A stretch of DNA of 64,000 nucleotides from Halopseudomonas sabulinigri (GCF_900105255.1 NZ_LT629763.1:3420001-3484000); one strand, 5' to 3'; shown: positions 36,062-46,063, counted from the stretch's first letter. A program made the numbers and translations. Notes: a model not told the origin generated them from the letters alone.

Positions 36062-37084
36062 ATGTCGGAGCGGGGTGTGTTGGTGGTCAATCTGGGTTCG
36101 CCCAGAAGTACTGAAGTGGGCGACGTGCGCCGCTATCTGAATCAGTTTTTGATGGACCCGTACGTGGTGGATTTGCCCTGGCCGTTGCGCCGCTTGCTGG
36201 TCGGGCTGATTCTGCTGACCCGGCCGAAGGCCTCGGCGCATGCCTACGCATCTATCTGGTGGGAGCAGGGCTCGCCGCTGGTGGTGATTACTCGCCGCGT
36301 GCAGCAGGCTTTGCAGGCACGCCTGAAAATGCCGGTCGAGATGGCCATGCGCTACGGTGAACCCTCGATTGAGCAGGGGCTGCTCAAGCTGGCCGCCGAA
36401 CCGGGTGTGCGCGAGGTGCTGTTCATGCCGCAGTACCCGCAATTTGCCGACAGCACTGTTACTACGTCAATCGCTGAAGCCAAGCGCGTGATTGCGGCGC
36501 ATGGCCTGCAGATCAAGTTGAATGTACTGCCGCCCTTTTATGATCGCAGTGACTACCTCGACGCCCTGGCGCAGACGACCCGGCCGCACCTTGAGCAGGG
36601 TTTTGACTTCTTGCTGATGAGCTATCACGGCCTGCCGGAGCGGCATCTGCGCAAGGCCGACCCGACCGCTGGCCACTGTCTGTCGTCACCCGATTGCTGC
36701 AGCCGCCCCTCGCCGGCGCATGCCACTTGCTACCGCGCGCAGTGCAGCTATGTGAGCCAGGCGCTGGCGCAGCGCCTGGGCCTGCGTGATGACCAGTGGT
36801 CGCAGTCGTTCCAGTCGCGCCTGGGGCGTGACAAATGGATTGAGCCCTATACCGAGGCACGGCTGGATGAATTGGCAGCGCAGGGTGTCAAACGCTTGCT
36901 GGTCGTCTGCCCGGCCTTTGTGACCGATTGCATCGAGACGCTGGAAGAGATCGGCGACCGCGCGCGGGAACAGTTCATTGCTGCCGGCGGTGAAGAACTG
37001 GTGCTGGTGCCCTGTCTGAACGAAGATGCACACTGGGTTGATGTGCTGCAGCGCTGGAGTGAGGAGACGCCAGCGCTGGCTTGA
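36062..37084 (+). CDS. hemH: ferrochelatase
   Basis: 340 residues. It inserts Fe2+ into protoporphyrin IX in the last step of haem synthesis. The catalytic histidine lies in [10 protein letters not shown] and the second motif in [14 protein letters not shown]. Between them is a segment with five cysteines (C-x5-CC-x9-C-x4-C, near residues 207-230), typical of pseudomonad enzymes and possibly a metal or Fe-S site. Start ATG at 36062, with GGGAG seven bases upstream. It follows the epimerase by 25 bases and may be co-regulated by the operator upstream. Confidence 0.94.
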   Translation: MSERGVLVVNLGSPRSTEVGDVRRYLNQFLMDPYVVDLPWPLRRLLVGLILLTRPKASAHAYASIWWEQGSPLVVITRRVQQALQARLKMPVEMAMRYGEPSIEQGLLKLAAEPGVREVLFMPQYPQFADSTVTTSIAEAKRVIAAHGLQIKLNVLPPFYDRSDYLDALAQTTRPHLEQGFDFLLMSYHGLPERHLRKADPTAGHCLSSPDCCSRPSPAHATCYRAQCSYVSQALAQRLGLRDDQWSQSFQSRLGRDKWIEPYTEARLDELAAQGVKRLLVVCPAFVTDCIETLEEIGDRAREQFIAAGGEELVLVPCLNEDAHWVDVLQRWSEETPALA

Positions 37085-37105
37085 GTACCTAAGGTGCTGC
37101 GCGGC

Positions 37106-37744
37106 TTAGCCGCGCTTGAACCATTGTGACAGGGCCAGGTGCAGGCCAAGTCCGATCAATACCGTCCCCATCAAGCGATCAAACCAGTGCCCCAAGCGAT
37201 TGAAGCCACGGCGCACTGCCGGGCGGCTGAACAGCAGCGCCACCAGACAGAACCAGGCGCCGGTGGCTACCGCCAGATAGACGCCATAGGCGGCCTGAAT
37301 CGGTAGCGGTGTGTCATGGCTGATCACGACGGTAAACAGCGACAAGAAGAACAGCGTCGCCTTGGGGTTCAGACCGTTGGTAATAAAGCCCTGCAGCAGG
37401 GCCTGACGGGCGGTCATCGCCGGCGCTGGCGTTTGTTGTTCGGCTGGGGTGGCCGGCTGCGGCTTGGCCTGTAACGCACGGATGCCTATATACAGCAGAT
37501 AGGCGGCGGCCACCAGTTTCATCAGATTGAACAGCCAGACTGACTGCGACACAATCAGACCAATGCCCAGCAGCGAATAGGCCACGTGCACAAAGATGCC
37601 GCCGCCAACGCCTACTGCGGTTAACAGTCCGGTGCGGCTACCGCTGCTGACGCTGTTGCGAATCACCACGGCAAAGTCCGGACCTGGGCTGACAACCGCC
37701 AGCAAGTGGACCAGCGCTACCAGCATGAATTCATTCCAATACAT
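37106..37744 (-). CDS. LysE/RhtB-family amino-acid exporter
   Basis: 212 residues with about six membrane helices. The N-terminal signature SPGPDFAVVIRNSVSSGSRTG (from about 19) defines the LysE/RhtB translocators, which export amino acids such as threonine or homoserine lactone. The helix hairpin NGLNPKATLFFLSLF is also typical. Substrate unknown. A 7-bp GC hairpin (37099-37115) overlaps its 3' end, convergent with hemH. Divergent from the dehydrogenase that follows. Confidence 0.9.
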   Translation of the reverse strand: MYWNEFMLVALVHLLAVVSPGPDFAVVIRNSVSSGSRTGLLTAVGVGGGIFVHVAYSLLGIGLIVSQSVWLFNLMKLVAAAYLLYIGIRALQAKPQPATPAEQQTPAPAMTARQALLQGFITNGLNPKATLFFLSLFTVVISHDTPLPIQAAYGVYLAVATGAWFCLVALLFSRPAVRRGFNRLGHWFDRLMGTVLIGLGLHLALSQWFKRG

Positions 37745-37809
37745 TTCAGGCCTCCTCTGTGAGCAGGCATTTTAGCCGCAGCGTCGGCGCACTGACAGGT
37801 ACAGCCAAC

Positions 37810-38772
37810 ATGCAGAATACCCCCACCATTGTTTTTCTTGATCAATCCACCCTGGATCAGGGCGATTTAGACATGCAACCGCTCAGCTCGCTGGGTGCTC
37901 GGTATAGCAGCCACGCGGTAACTGAACCGGCGCAGCGCATCGAGCGTATGCAGGGTTTTGAGGTGGTGGTGACCAACAAGGTAATGATTGACGCCGAGGT
38001 GATGGACGCCTGCCCAGAGCTCAAGCTGATCCTGCTCAGCGCCACCGGTACCAATAATGTTGACCTCAAGGCAGCGGCGGAGCGCGGTATCGCCGTCTGC
38101 AATTGTCAGGGCTACGGCACGCCGGCAGTCGCGCAGCACACCTTGATGTGCATGCTGGTGCTGATCACCCGCTTTGAGTCCTACCGCGCTGCCGTTCGGG
38201 ATGGGGCCTGGCAGCGCAGCGAGCAGTTCTGTCTGCTGGATTACCCGATTGGTGAGCTGGCCGGGCGCACCCTGGGCATCCTCGGCTATGGCGAATTGGG
38301 TCAGGCGGTGGCGCGCCTGGCTGAAGCCTTTGGCATGCGTGTACTGGTTGGCGCCTTGCCGGGCCGCGAGCGGGATGACCGGCCGGGCCTGACGGCCCTG
38401 CTTGAGCAGATTGACGTGCTCAGCTTGCACTGCCCATTGACTGAACATACGCGCGATCTGATCGGTGCAGAACAACTGGCCAGCATGCGCGAGGGTAGCC
38501 TGCTGATCAATGCTGGCCGTGGCGGCCTGGTCAATGAGCAGGCGCTGGCCGACAGCCTGCGCGCGGGTCACCTGGGCGGCGCGGCTTGCGATGTGCTGAC
38601 CACCGAGCCGCCGCGTGACGGTAACCCGTTACTTGATCCTCAGATCCCCAACCTGATCATCACCCCGCACAGCGCCTGGGGAAGCCGCGAGGCGCGCCAA
38701 CGCATCGTCGGGCAGTTGGCGGAGAATCTGCAGGCCTTTATTCAGGGGCAAGCGCTGCGCCGCGTGAACTGA
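37810..38772 (+). CDS. D-2-hydroxyacid dehydrogenase (glycerate dehydrogenase-like)
   Basis: 320 residues. NAD(P)-dependent reductase of 2-oxoacids. The Rossmann loop is LGILGYGELGQAVA (about 152-165). The catalytic arginine (INAGRGGLV), glutamate (EPPR) and histidine (TPHSAWGS) are present. It most resembles hydroxypyruvate/glycerate dehydrogenases (HprA group), but substrate calls in this family are unreliable. Start taken at ATG 37810; a GTG 17 codons earlier is less likely. Confidence 0.88.
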   Translation: MQNTPTIVFLDQSTLDQGDLDMQPLSSLGARYSSHAVTEPAQRIERMQGFEVVVTNKVMIDAEVMDACPELKLILLSATGTNNVDLKAAAERGIAVCNCQGYGTPAVAQHTLMCMLVLITRFESYRAAVRDGAWQRSEQFCLLDYPIGELAGRTLGILGYGELGQAVARLAEAFGMRVLVGALPGRERDDRPGLTALLEQIDVLSLHCPLTEHTRDLIGAEQLASMREGSLLINAGRGGLVNEQALADSLRAGHLGGAACDVLTTEPPRDGNPLLDPQIPNLIITPHSAWGSREARQRIVGQLAENLQAFIQGQALRRVN

Positions 38773-38936
38773 ACAGCGGCGGGGCGAATGTCGAGGGTTG
38801 CGGATGTTGCGCCCGGCTCTCACCCAAACGGGTGGGGAGGGTGGCGATTCACAACGCTAGGCTAGTGCCAGTCAATGGATGACCACTGCCGAGGTTCAGC
38901 TGTCCCGGCCTGATTCCCGGAGCTGGACAGCTGAAC

Positions 38937-39413
38937 ATGCCGTTTTTTATATCTCCTCCGCTGGCCGCTGCGCGCGGCTTTTCTCTGCTTGAGGTGCTGG
39001 TCGCGGTGCTGGTGCTGGCGCTCGGTATTCTCGGTGCCGCCTCGCTGCAACTCAGTGCCCTGCGCTATCACAGCGGCTCACTGCACGCGACCCACGCCAG
39101 CCTGCTGGCGCAGGACATGCTGGAGCGTCTGCGCGCCAATCCCGAGCAAATAGCCTTCTACGCTATGACGGTTGACGCTGACTGCGAGCAGGCCGCCGCG
39201 CACCAGTTGACTGTCTCCGCTGACAGTGTGTTGGCGCAGGACAAACTCGACTTCACCCGTGCGGTTACCTGCGAGCTGCCAGCTGGCCGTGCCCGCTTGT
39301 CGCTGCATAACGGCATGGCAAGCCTGCACTTGCAGTGGTCGGAAGCCCGCCAGTTTGTCGGCGCAGCGGATGCCGAGCTGCGGGTCACCGCCTTGCTTGG
39401 GGCGCAACCATGA
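38937..39413 (+). CDS. pilV: type IV pilus minor pilin PilV
   Basis: 158 residues. The prepilin peptidase site is RG/FSLLE after residue 14, with the usual Glu at +5 (E19), followed by a hydrophobic helix (15-42). PilV is part of the minor-pilin priming complex at the pilus tip. It is the first gene of the minor-pilin operon here. The 164 bases upstream do not contain a fimU/fimT gene. It overlaps pilW by 4 bases. Confidence 0.92.
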   Translation: MPFFISPPLAAARGFSLLEVLVAVLVLALGILGAASLQLSALRYHSGSLHATHASLLAQDMLERLRANPEQIAFYAMTVDADCEQAAAHQLTVSADSVLAQDKLDFTRAVTCELPAGRARLSLHNGMASLHLQWSEARQFVGAADAELRVTALLGAQP

Positions 39414-40180
39414 GCGCAAAACCTGTAAGCGGCTTCAGCCTGGTCGAGCTGCTGATCGCCATGGCGTTGGGCTTGATGCTGACGCTCGGTGTGCTGCAGG
39501 TGTTTCTCGCCAGCAAGGACAGCTTTGTTCTGCAACAGCGCTCGGCGGCAATGCAGGAGAACGCGCGTTTTCTACTCGGACGGCTGGCTCAGGATATCCG
39601 CCTGGCCGGCCAGTTTGGTTGTCTTGACCTGCAGCGTTTGCCGCCAGCGGTGCGCTCAATCCTGCCGGCAGCGTTGAGCAACCCCATCACCTACCAGCAG
39701 CATGTGCTGCGGCTGATTACCGCCGTGCCGGTGGCGGCGACGCCGCCCGCGGCTGAGGTCAGTGCGCAGGATTATGGCGCGCGCTGGCTACTGGTCAGCA
39801 ATTGCCTTGATCGGCTGGAGGTAGGCGAGGGCGACACGCTGCTGGCGCCGCAGCCGGGTGATCTGCTGATCCCGCTGCGGCTACTGGAATACCGTCAAAG
39901 GGATCAGCGTGTGCAGGTGCGCAGCAATGGCAAGGGCAACTTCGAAACCTTGATTGAGGGGGTGGCGGATTTCAGTTTGAGCTTCGGTATGGCCGCCGAT
40001 CCGCTGTCCGCCGCAGTTGGCGGTACCTACCGCGATGTTATTGGCGGTGCAGAAATGGGGCGCGTGCGCAGCGTGCGGATGGCGCTGCTGCTCAGCGAGC
40101 GCCCCACCGTCAAAACCCAGGACGAGCTGCAACAGCAGCGCTATGTGCAGGTTACCGCGGTCCGTAACAGTCTCGATTGA
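39410..40180 (+). CDS. pilW: type IV pilus minor pilin PilW
   Basis: 256 residues. Prepilin cleavage at G8/F9 (SG/FSLVE, Glu at +5) followed by the hydrophobic helix. The long C-terminal domain includes the conserved YQRDQRVQVR-type region and a C-terminal VRMALLLSERP strand found in PilW. PilW and PilX form the core initiation complex with PilV and PilE. The start overlaps the pilV stop (ATGA). Confidence 0.93.
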   Translation: MSAKPVSGFSLVELLIAMALGLMLTLGVLQVFLASKDSFVLQQRSAAMQENARFLLGRLAQDIRLAGQFGCLDLQRLPPAVRSILPAALSNPITYQQHVLRLITAVPVAATPPAAEVSAQDYGARWLLVSNCLDRLEVGEGDTLLAPQPGDLLIPLRLLEYRQRDQRVQVRSNGKGNFETLIEGVADFSLSFGMAADPLSAAVGGTYRDVIGGAEMGRVRSVRMALLLSERPTVKTQDELQQQRYVQVTAVRNSLD

Positions 40181-40196
40181 AACAGGGAGGTTTGGC

Positions 40197-40694
40197 ATGA
40201 GCAGCAGTAATACTCAGCGCGGTGCGGCGCTGATGGTCAGTCTGGTGTTTTTATTGTTGCTCTCGCTGGCGGCATTGGCGGGAGTACGTTCGGCGACCAG
40301 CCAGGAGCGCATGGTCGCCAATCTGCAACAGCGCAATCTTGGTTTTCAGGCCGCTGAAGCCGGTGTGCGCTGGGTAGAACGGCAATTGCGGCAGAACGCC
40401 ATGCGCTTGCCGGCCAGTCGCTGTGAGCATGCGCCCTGCGATGCCGGAAGCTTGTCCGCGCAGGACGCCAACGCCTATGCCGCCAGTTGGCAGGCCTTGC
40501 CAGACGCCGCGCGCGACAGCTTGCAGACCGGTGACGTGCAACTCTGGTATCGCCTTGAGCGGATCGGCACCAGCTCCATACCAGTGCGTGTTGTCGTCAG
40601 CTCGCCGAGTACCCTGTATCGGGTTTCGGTACTCAGCCAGAGTGGCAACAGCCGCACGGTATTGGAGGCGACCTATGCGCATACACGCCTCTAA
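40197..40694 (+). CDS. pilX: type IV pilus minor pilin PilX
   Basis: 165 residues. N-terminus QRG/AALMVSLVFLLLLSL: a prepilin-type helix without Glu at +5, as is usual for PilX/GspK-class tip pilins. GGGAGG stands before the ATG. Four cysteines can form disulfides. It ends inside the pilY1 start (20-base overlap), so the two are translated together. Confidence 0.9.
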   Translation: MSSSNTQRGAALMVSLVFLLLLSLAALAGVRSATSQERMVANLQQRNLGFQAAEAGVRWVERQLRQNAMRLPASRCEHAPCDAGSLSAQDANAYAASWQALPDAARDSLQTGDVQLWYRLERIGTSSIPVRVVVSSPSTLYRVSVLSQSGNSRTVLEATYAHTRL

Positions 40695-43590
40695 AGCCTA
40701 CCCTTCAAGCTGGCTGGCACTCTTGGCGGGGCTTTCTTTGGTCGGCAGCGCGCAGGCCTTCACGCCCTTGAGCGGGCCTATCGCTGCGGCCGCAACGGCG
40801 CCCGCCAACGTGGTACTGGTGCTGGACAACTCGTCCAGCATGGTGATGAACCAGGTTGGCGAAGAAACCCGGTTGGCAGTGGCGCGGCGCACGGCGCGCG
40901 AGGTCATGGCGGAGCATAGGCACTTGCGTTTTGGCCTGTTCGCCTTCCGTGCCAGCGAAGGTCAGGGTGATCAGAATCGGGACGCGCCTGGCGGCGAACT
41001 GCTGGTGCCGGTCGCTGGCATCGACGCCGATACCGCGGCAGGCCAGCAGCATCTGGCGCGGCTGCACAGCGCCATGAATGCCCTGGCGCCGGCAGCAGGG
41101 GATGACCGTGACGCCTGGACCTGGACGCCACTGGCGGAAACCTACTACGAGCTAACCCGCTATCTGCGCGGCATGCGCGCCTTCTATCCGCAATCGCTGG
41201 GCGAGTTTGAGCGCGAGGCTTTCAGCAGCCCAATCGAGTATCGTTGTCAGCGCAATGCCGCTTTGCTGCTGACCGACGGCTTGCCGACGTATGACCGCGA
41301 GTTTCCTGCCAGCCTGGCGCAGGAGCCGGACGGTCGCCGCCGCGGCGAAAGCAGCGGCTTCCATCTGCCCGATTGGGATCAAAACTCGGCCAACGATCTG
41401 GACGGCGGTGACGCTATGGCCGAAGGCAGCAGTTTCTATCTGGATGACATGGCGGCGTTCGGTTACCAGATTGACCTTCGCCCGGCCGCCGCGGGGGCGG
41501 ACGCTGCCGGCCAGAGTTGGGATGACCCTGCTTTTGTGCGGCAACGGCTGCAGACGTTCATTGTGGGGTTTGAGCTGGATGATTCACGCCTGCGCGCTGC
41601 AGCGCTCGCGGGTGGCGGCCAGTACGCGTCGGTCAGTGATGCAGCGGCCCTGCGTGGGGCCATGAACAAGGCCCTGGTGGATATTGCTACCACCCCGGGC
41701 TCCGGCGGCGGGGCGGCGATCGCCGACAGTCTGCTGCAACCCGGCGGTAGTCGCTATTACCAGATCCGCTATGATCCGGCCGACTGGAGCGGTAGCCTGA
41801 GTGCGCATGTGCTGAACGCGCAAGGGCTGCCAGCGCGCCAGCTCTGGACTACCGACAACACGCTGGCGCTCGGGCAGGCCGCCGGCCAGCAGCAAACCTG
41901 GCGGGCCGCTGAAAACGGCCTTGGGGGCCGAGCGGTAACGCTGGATGGCAGAACCCTCAGTCAGCTGTCGACCGCGCAGCAATCGGCGCTGAGCGCTGCT
42001 GCTGCGGACGCCGGACTGATCGAGCCGGGCGCGGGTCAGCAGCTGCTCGACTGGGCGCGCGGGCAGCGTCTCCCCGGCCTCAGACAACGGCGTCATCAGT
42101 TGGGCGACGTGCTCAATGCCTCGCCGGTGCTGCTCTCGGCGACTCCGCCGGCGACCACCCAAAGCGCCAGCTATGCCGCCTACCTGGCCAAGCGCCAGGC
42201 ACTGCCTGAGCTTATTCTGTTGGGCGCCAACGATGGCTTTGTGCGCGCATTCAGTGGTCAGGGAGAACAGGTGTACGCCTACCTGCCAGCGACCCTGCAG
42301 CCTCGGCTGGGGCAATGGGCGCGATCCGATTATGGCCACGGCACGCGCCACCTGAGCGGTGCCGACGGGCGCATCGGCGTGGCCGATGTGGAGTTGCCTA
42401 CGGGCTGGTCTACTCTGGCGGCGGGAGGTCTGGGGGCCGGTGGCAAGGCGCTGTTTGCCCTGCAGTTACTGCGGCCGGGCGCCTCTTACGCCGAGCCAGA
42501 TTTACTCTGGGAGGTAAGCGCTGACCAGCCAGGTTGGGGTGATCTGGGCTATCTGTATGCCGAGCCGCAACTGGTGACGGTGGCCGGGCAGGCACTGTTG
42601 CTCACGGGCAACGGCTACGGCAGTGCGCGCGGCAACGCGGCATTGCTGGTGGTCGATGCCCTCACAGGGCAGCTGCTGCACCGCATTGTGGTTGGCGACC
42701 GTGCTGGCACCGCTGCACTCAACGGCTTGGCCGGGCTGACCCTGCAACAGGATGAGCAAGCTGGCCTGCAGGCGGGGTTTGCCGGCGACCAGCACGGTCA
42801 GCTATGGAAGTTCGATCTGAGTGACGCTGACTACCACAACTGGACTGTCGCCCATGCCGGTACCCCGTTGTTCACCGCTGCAGCAGGTCAGCCGATCAAT
42901 GTGGCGCCGGTGTTGCACCCCAGTGCCCAGGGGAAGGCGGATCTGTTGTTGTTTGGCACCGGGCAGTTTCTGCAGCCAGCGGACCTTTCCGATACTCGCA
43001 GTCAGGCCTTCTATGCGGTGCTGGACGCGCCCAGCATACCCAGCGGCGGGCTGACGCCGGCGCACCTGCAGGCACAAAAGATCGTGCAGGAGCAGCCGGG
43101 CGAGGGTGATGCGCCCGCGGTACGTTTCTCCAGCGCCGAGCCGGTCGACTGGGCGCAACACTACGGTTGGCGGCTGACGCTACCGGGGCAAGGTGAGAAG
43201 GCGTACCGCGCGGCGCGCATCAAGGACTCGCGGGTACTGTTCAGTACCGGCTTTGTACTGGGCGAGGGCGCTGACCCCTGCGTCACCCGCAGCGGTGGCT
43301 GGCTGATGTCGTTAGCGCTGGATACCGGCGCCATGCTGCCCATCGCCACCCTGGACAGCAACGCCGATGGGCAGGTCAGTAAAGAGGATCAACCGGCTGC
43401 CGGGCTGCGGCTGGATATTGGTCTGCCCGGCGAGTTGCGCGTGCTGGATCTGCCGCCGGACGAAAGCAGCGAGGCGCAGAGCGACTGCAATCCCGAGCTG
43501 TACCTGGTGCAGGGTTCGGCGGGGCCGACTGCCGTGCAGGGGCAGGCACATTGCCTGTTCGAGCGAATACTCTGGCGTCAGCTGCTGTGA
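40675..43590 (+). CDS. pilY1: type IV pilus tip adhesin PilY1
   Basis: 971 residues. Signal peptide cut at SAQA/FTP (28/29). The N-terminal von Willebrand A-like domain shows the metal site D51-N-S-S-S. The C-terminal half is the PilY1 beta-propeller (about 520-960), with a calcium loop D894-S-N-A-D-G-Q-V-S-K-E-D905 of the kind that controls pilus extension and retraction in P. aeruginosa. PilY1 sits at the pilus tip, helps adhesion and surface sensing, and primes assembly with the minor pilins. It is shorter than the P. aeruginosa protein (about 1160). GGAGG lies six bases before the ATG. Overlaps pilE by 4 bases. Confidence 0.93.
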   Translation: MRIHASKAYPSSWLALLAGLSLVGSAQAFTPLSGPIAAAATAPANVVLVLDNSSSMVMNQVGEETRLAVARRTAREVMAEHRHLRFGLFAFRASEGQGDQNRDAPGGELLVPVAGIDADTAAGQQHLARLHSAMNALAPAAGDDRDAWTWTPLAETYYELTRYLRGMRAFYPQSLGEFEREAFSSPIEYRCQRNAALLLTDGLPTYDREFPASLAQEPDGRRRGESSGFHLPDWDQNSANDLDGGDAMAEGSSFYLDDMAAFGYQIDLRPAAAGADAAGQSWDDPAFVRQRLQTFIVGFELDDSRLRAAALAGGGQYASVSDAAALRGAMNKALVDIATTPGSGGGAAIADSLLQPGGSRYYQIRYDPADWSGSLSAHVLNAQGLPARQLWTTDNTLALGQAAGQQQTWRAAENGLGGRAVTLDGRTLSQLSTAQQSALSAAAADAGLIEPGAGQQLLDWARGQRLPGLRQRRHQLGDVLNASPVLLSATPPATTQSASYAAYLAKRQALPELILLGANDGFVRAFSGQGEQVYAYLPATLQPRLGQWARSDYGHGTRHLSGADGRIGVADVELPTGWSTLAAGGLGAGGKALFALQLLRPGASYAEPDLLWEVSADQPGWGDLGYLYAEPQLVTVAGQALLLTGNGYGSARGNAALLVVDALTGQLLHRIVVGDRAGTAALNGLAGLTLQQDEQAGLQAGFAGDQHGQLWKFDLSDADYHNWTVAHAGTPLFTAAAGQPINVAPVLHPSAQGKADLLLFGTGQFLQPADLSDTRSQAFYAVLDAPSIPSGGLTPAHLQAQKIVQEQPGEGDAPAVRFSSAEPVDWAQHYGWRLTLPGQGEKAYRAARIKDSRVLFSTGFVLGEGADPCVTRSGGWLMSLALDTGAMLPIATLDSNADGQVSKEDQPAAGLRLDIGLPGELRVLDLPPDESSEAQSDCNPELYLVQGSAGPTAVQGQAHCLFERILWRQLL

Positions 43591-43985
43591 GTGCGCAACG
43601 TGGCTTCACTCTGATCGAACTACTGGTGGCGGTGGTGATTGTCGGCATACTCTCGGCCGTGGCGTACCCTTCCTATCTGGAGCATGTGCGCAAGGCGCAC
43701 CGCGCCGAGGTGACCGGGTTGCTGTTGCAAAATGCCCACCGTCTGGAACGCCACTTTGCCCGTCAGGGCAACTACGCGGTGGGTACGGTGGAAGGCTTGC
43801 AGCAGCAGAGTCCAGCCAATGGCAGGGCGGTCTATCGGCTTAGTCTGACGCGCGACCGAGAGGTCTACGAGTTGCGTGCGGATGCGGTAGCGGGCGGTCC
43901 GATGGCGGAGGATGCCTGTGCCAGTTACAGCCTCAATCAGGTGGGGCAACGCACGCCAGCAGACAGTCGCTGCTGGCGCCGTTGA
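43587..43985 (+). CDS. pilE: type IV pilus minor pilin PilE
   Basis: 132 residues. Start GTG at 43587, overlapping the pilY1 stop (GTGA). This puts the prepilin cleavage site (RG/FTLIELLVAV, Glu at +5) after residue 6, a normal leader length. The C-terminal part holds two cysteines typical of the pilin D-loop. Last gene of the operon; no pilY2 gene lies between it and pilY1. Convergent with uraA, only six bases away. Confidence 0.92.
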   Translation: MSAQRGFTLIELLVAVVIVGILSAVAYPSYLEHVRKAHRAEVTGLLLQNAHRLERHFARQGNYAVGTVEGLQQQSPANGRAVYRLSLTRDREVYELRADAVAGGPMAEDACASYSLNQVGQRTPADSRCWRR

Positions 43986-43991
43986 CTAGGC

Positions 43992-45239
43992 TTACTCCGC
44001 CAGGCTGGCTTGCTCCCTGGCCTGCGGCAACAGCAGGTTGAGTACGATAGCGACCACGCCGCACAGGCTGATGCCCTGCAGGCTGAAGCTGTCATTGCCG
44101 ATGACCATGCCGCCGATGCCGAACACCAAGGTGACCGAGACGATGCACAGGTTGCGCGCCTGCGACAGGTCAATCTGGTGGCGAATCAGCGTGTTCATGC
44201 CAACCACCGCAATGGAGCCGAACAGCAGGCAGAGAATGCCGCCCATTACCGGCACCGGCATGCCCAGCAATATCGCGCCAAACTTGTCTACGAAGGCCAG
44301 AGCGATGGCAAATACCGCCGCCCAGATCATCACGTTGGGGTTGAAGTTGCGGGTCAGCATCACCGCGCCGGTGACCTCTGAGTAAGTGGTATTCGGCGGG
44401 CCGCCAAACAGCGCAGCGGCTGAGGTGGCAATGCCGTCACCCAGTAGGGTGTTCTGCAGGCCGGGTTTTTTCAGGTAATCCTTGCCGGTCACCCCGCCAA
44501 TCGCCAGCACGTCGCCGATGTGTTCAATTGCCGGTGCAATGGCCACCGGAATCATGAAAAGCACAGCGGCCAGTTTGAATTCGGGGGTAACAAACTGTGG
44601 TATCGCGAGCCAGGGCGCTGCGCCCACCGCGTCAAAGCTGACCACGCCGAGCAGCCACGACAGGCTGTAGCCCACCAATACGCCGGCCAGAATCGGCACC
44701 AGCCGGAAGATGCCCTTGGCAAACACCGCGACCACAATGGTGGTGACCAGTGCCGACATGGAAATGATCAACGCCAGGTTGCTGTCAACCAGTTGCGCGC
44801 TGCCGTCACCGGCCTTGCCCATCGCCATGTTGACAGCCACCGACGCCAGCCCCAGGCCGATCACCATGATGACCGGACCCACCACCACTGGAGGTAGCAG
44901 ACGCTGGATAAAGCCGGGGCCACGCCAGCGAATCACCAGGCTCAGCAGGATATACACCAGGCCGGCTGCCAGCAGGCCGCCGAGCGTTGCGGGCAGCCCC
45001 CAGGTCTGATTGCTGTACAGAATGGGAGCGATGAAGGCGAAGCTGGAGGCCAGGAAGATGGGGATCTGGCGGCGGGTAGTGAATTGAAACAGCAGGGTGC
45101 CGATGCCCGCGGTAAAGAGCGCGACACTGGGATCCATACCGGTAATCAGTGGCATCAATACCAAGGCGCCGAAGGCGACGAACAACATCTGTGAACCGGC
45201 CAGCGCGGTGCGCCAGCCGTGGGTGTGAACGCCCTCCAT
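43992..45239 (-). CDS. uraA: uracil permease (NCS2 family)
   Basis: 415 residues with about fourteen membrane segments of the nucleobase:cation symporter-2 fold. The conserved segments AIEHIGDVLAIGGVTGKDY and GLQNTLLGDGIATSAAALFGGPPNTTYSEVTGA are UraA signatures. It takes up uracil with protons. It overlaps upp by one base, forming an uptake-and-salvage pair. Confidence 0.94.
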   Translation of the reverse strand: MEGVHTHGWRTALAGSQMLFVAFGALVLMPLITGMDPSVALFTAGIGTLLFQFTTRRQIPIFLASSFAFIAPILYSNQTWGLPATLGGLLAAGLVYILLSLVIRWRGPGFIQRLLPPVVVGPVIMVIGLGLASVAVNMAMGKAGDGSAQLVDSNLALIISMSALVTTIVVAVFAKGIFRLVPILAGVLVGYSLSWLLGVVSFDAVGAAPWLAIPQFVTPEFKLAAVLFMIPVAIAPAIEHIGDVLAIGGVTGKDYLKKPGLQNTLLGDGIATSAAALFGGPPNTTYSEVTGAVMLTRNFNPNVMIWAAVFAIALAFVDKFGAILLGMPVPVMGGILCLLFGSIAVVGMNTLIRHQIDLSQARNLCIVSVTLVFGIGGMVIGNDSFSLQGISLCGVVAIVLNLLLPQAREQASLAE

Positions 45240-45880
45240 CAGACGATATCCTTCTGCTTGGTGCCGAAGATCTTGTCACCGGCATCGCCCAGACCTGGGA
45301 TGATGTAGCCGTGCTCGTTGAGGCGTTGATCGACCGAAGCGGTGTAAATCGCCACCTCGGGGTGCGCGGCGTTGACCCGCGCGATACCTTCGGGTGCGGC
45401 GACCAGCACCAGTGCGCGAATTTCGCGGGCACCGGCCTTTTTCAGCATGTCGATAGTCGCGACCATGGAGCCGCCGGTGGCCAGCATGGGGTCGATGATC
45501 AGCGCGGTACGCTGATTCAGTTCACCCACCAGTTTCTCCAGATAGGTGTCGGCTTCCAGGGTTTCTTCGTTGCGTGCCAAGCCAATGACGCTGACCTTGG
45601 CGCTGGGAATCAGACTGAGTACGCCGTCGAGCATGCCCAGGCCGGCGCGCAGGATAGGCACTACAGTGATCTTCTTGCCGCTCAGCTTCTCGACCTCGAC
45701 GTCGCCGCACCAGCCTTGAATCGTGTGCGGCTCGACCAGCATGTCCTGCGTGGCCTCGTAGGTCAGCAGCGCGGCAACTTCCTGCGCCAGCTCACGAAAA
45801 TTCTTGGTGCTGATATCGTCGCGGCGCATCAGGCCGAGTTTGTGGCGAATCAGGGGGTGACGTATCTCTTTGACATTCAT
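45239..45880 (-). CDS. upp: uracil phosphoribosyltransferase
   Basis: 213 residues. It converts uracil and PRPP to UMP. The PRPP-binding loop [13 protein letters not shown] is intact, as is the C-terminal uracil-binding [16 protein letters not shown]. Length is normal. Upstream of uraA in one transcript; divergent from hpt, with about 180 bases of shared control region. Confidence 0.96.
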   Translation of the reverse strand: MNVKEIRHPLIRHKLGLMRRDDISTKNFRELAQEVAALLTYEATQDMLVEPHTIQGWCGDVEVEKLSGKKITVVPILRAGLGMLDGVLSLIPSAKVSVIGLARNEETLEADTYLEKLVGELNQRTALIIDPMLATGGSMVATIDMLKKAGAREIRALVLVAAPEGIARVNAAHPEVAIYTASVDQRLNEHGYIIPGLGDAGDKIFGTKQKDIV

Positions 45881-46063
45881 TGCTGGCTCTCTCGTGCAGG
45901 CGGGCGCGGAAAAATACTGCTATAGCCTAAACCAATGTGATCAGGCGGTCATCTTCCGGAAACCTCCGTTATACTTGCGCATCAGACGCAACATCAGTAT
46001 TTTGCGCTCCCTTCAATTTCATCCCACTGTGATTCAGCATTCATTTATTCCCGGAGGTTCTGC

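Noticed and set aside
37099-37115. GCGCGGC-TTA-GCCGCGC hairpin as a terminator after hemH
   Set aside because: A good stem but no T run on either side; it may only reflect GC-rich codons at the 3' end of the LysE gene.
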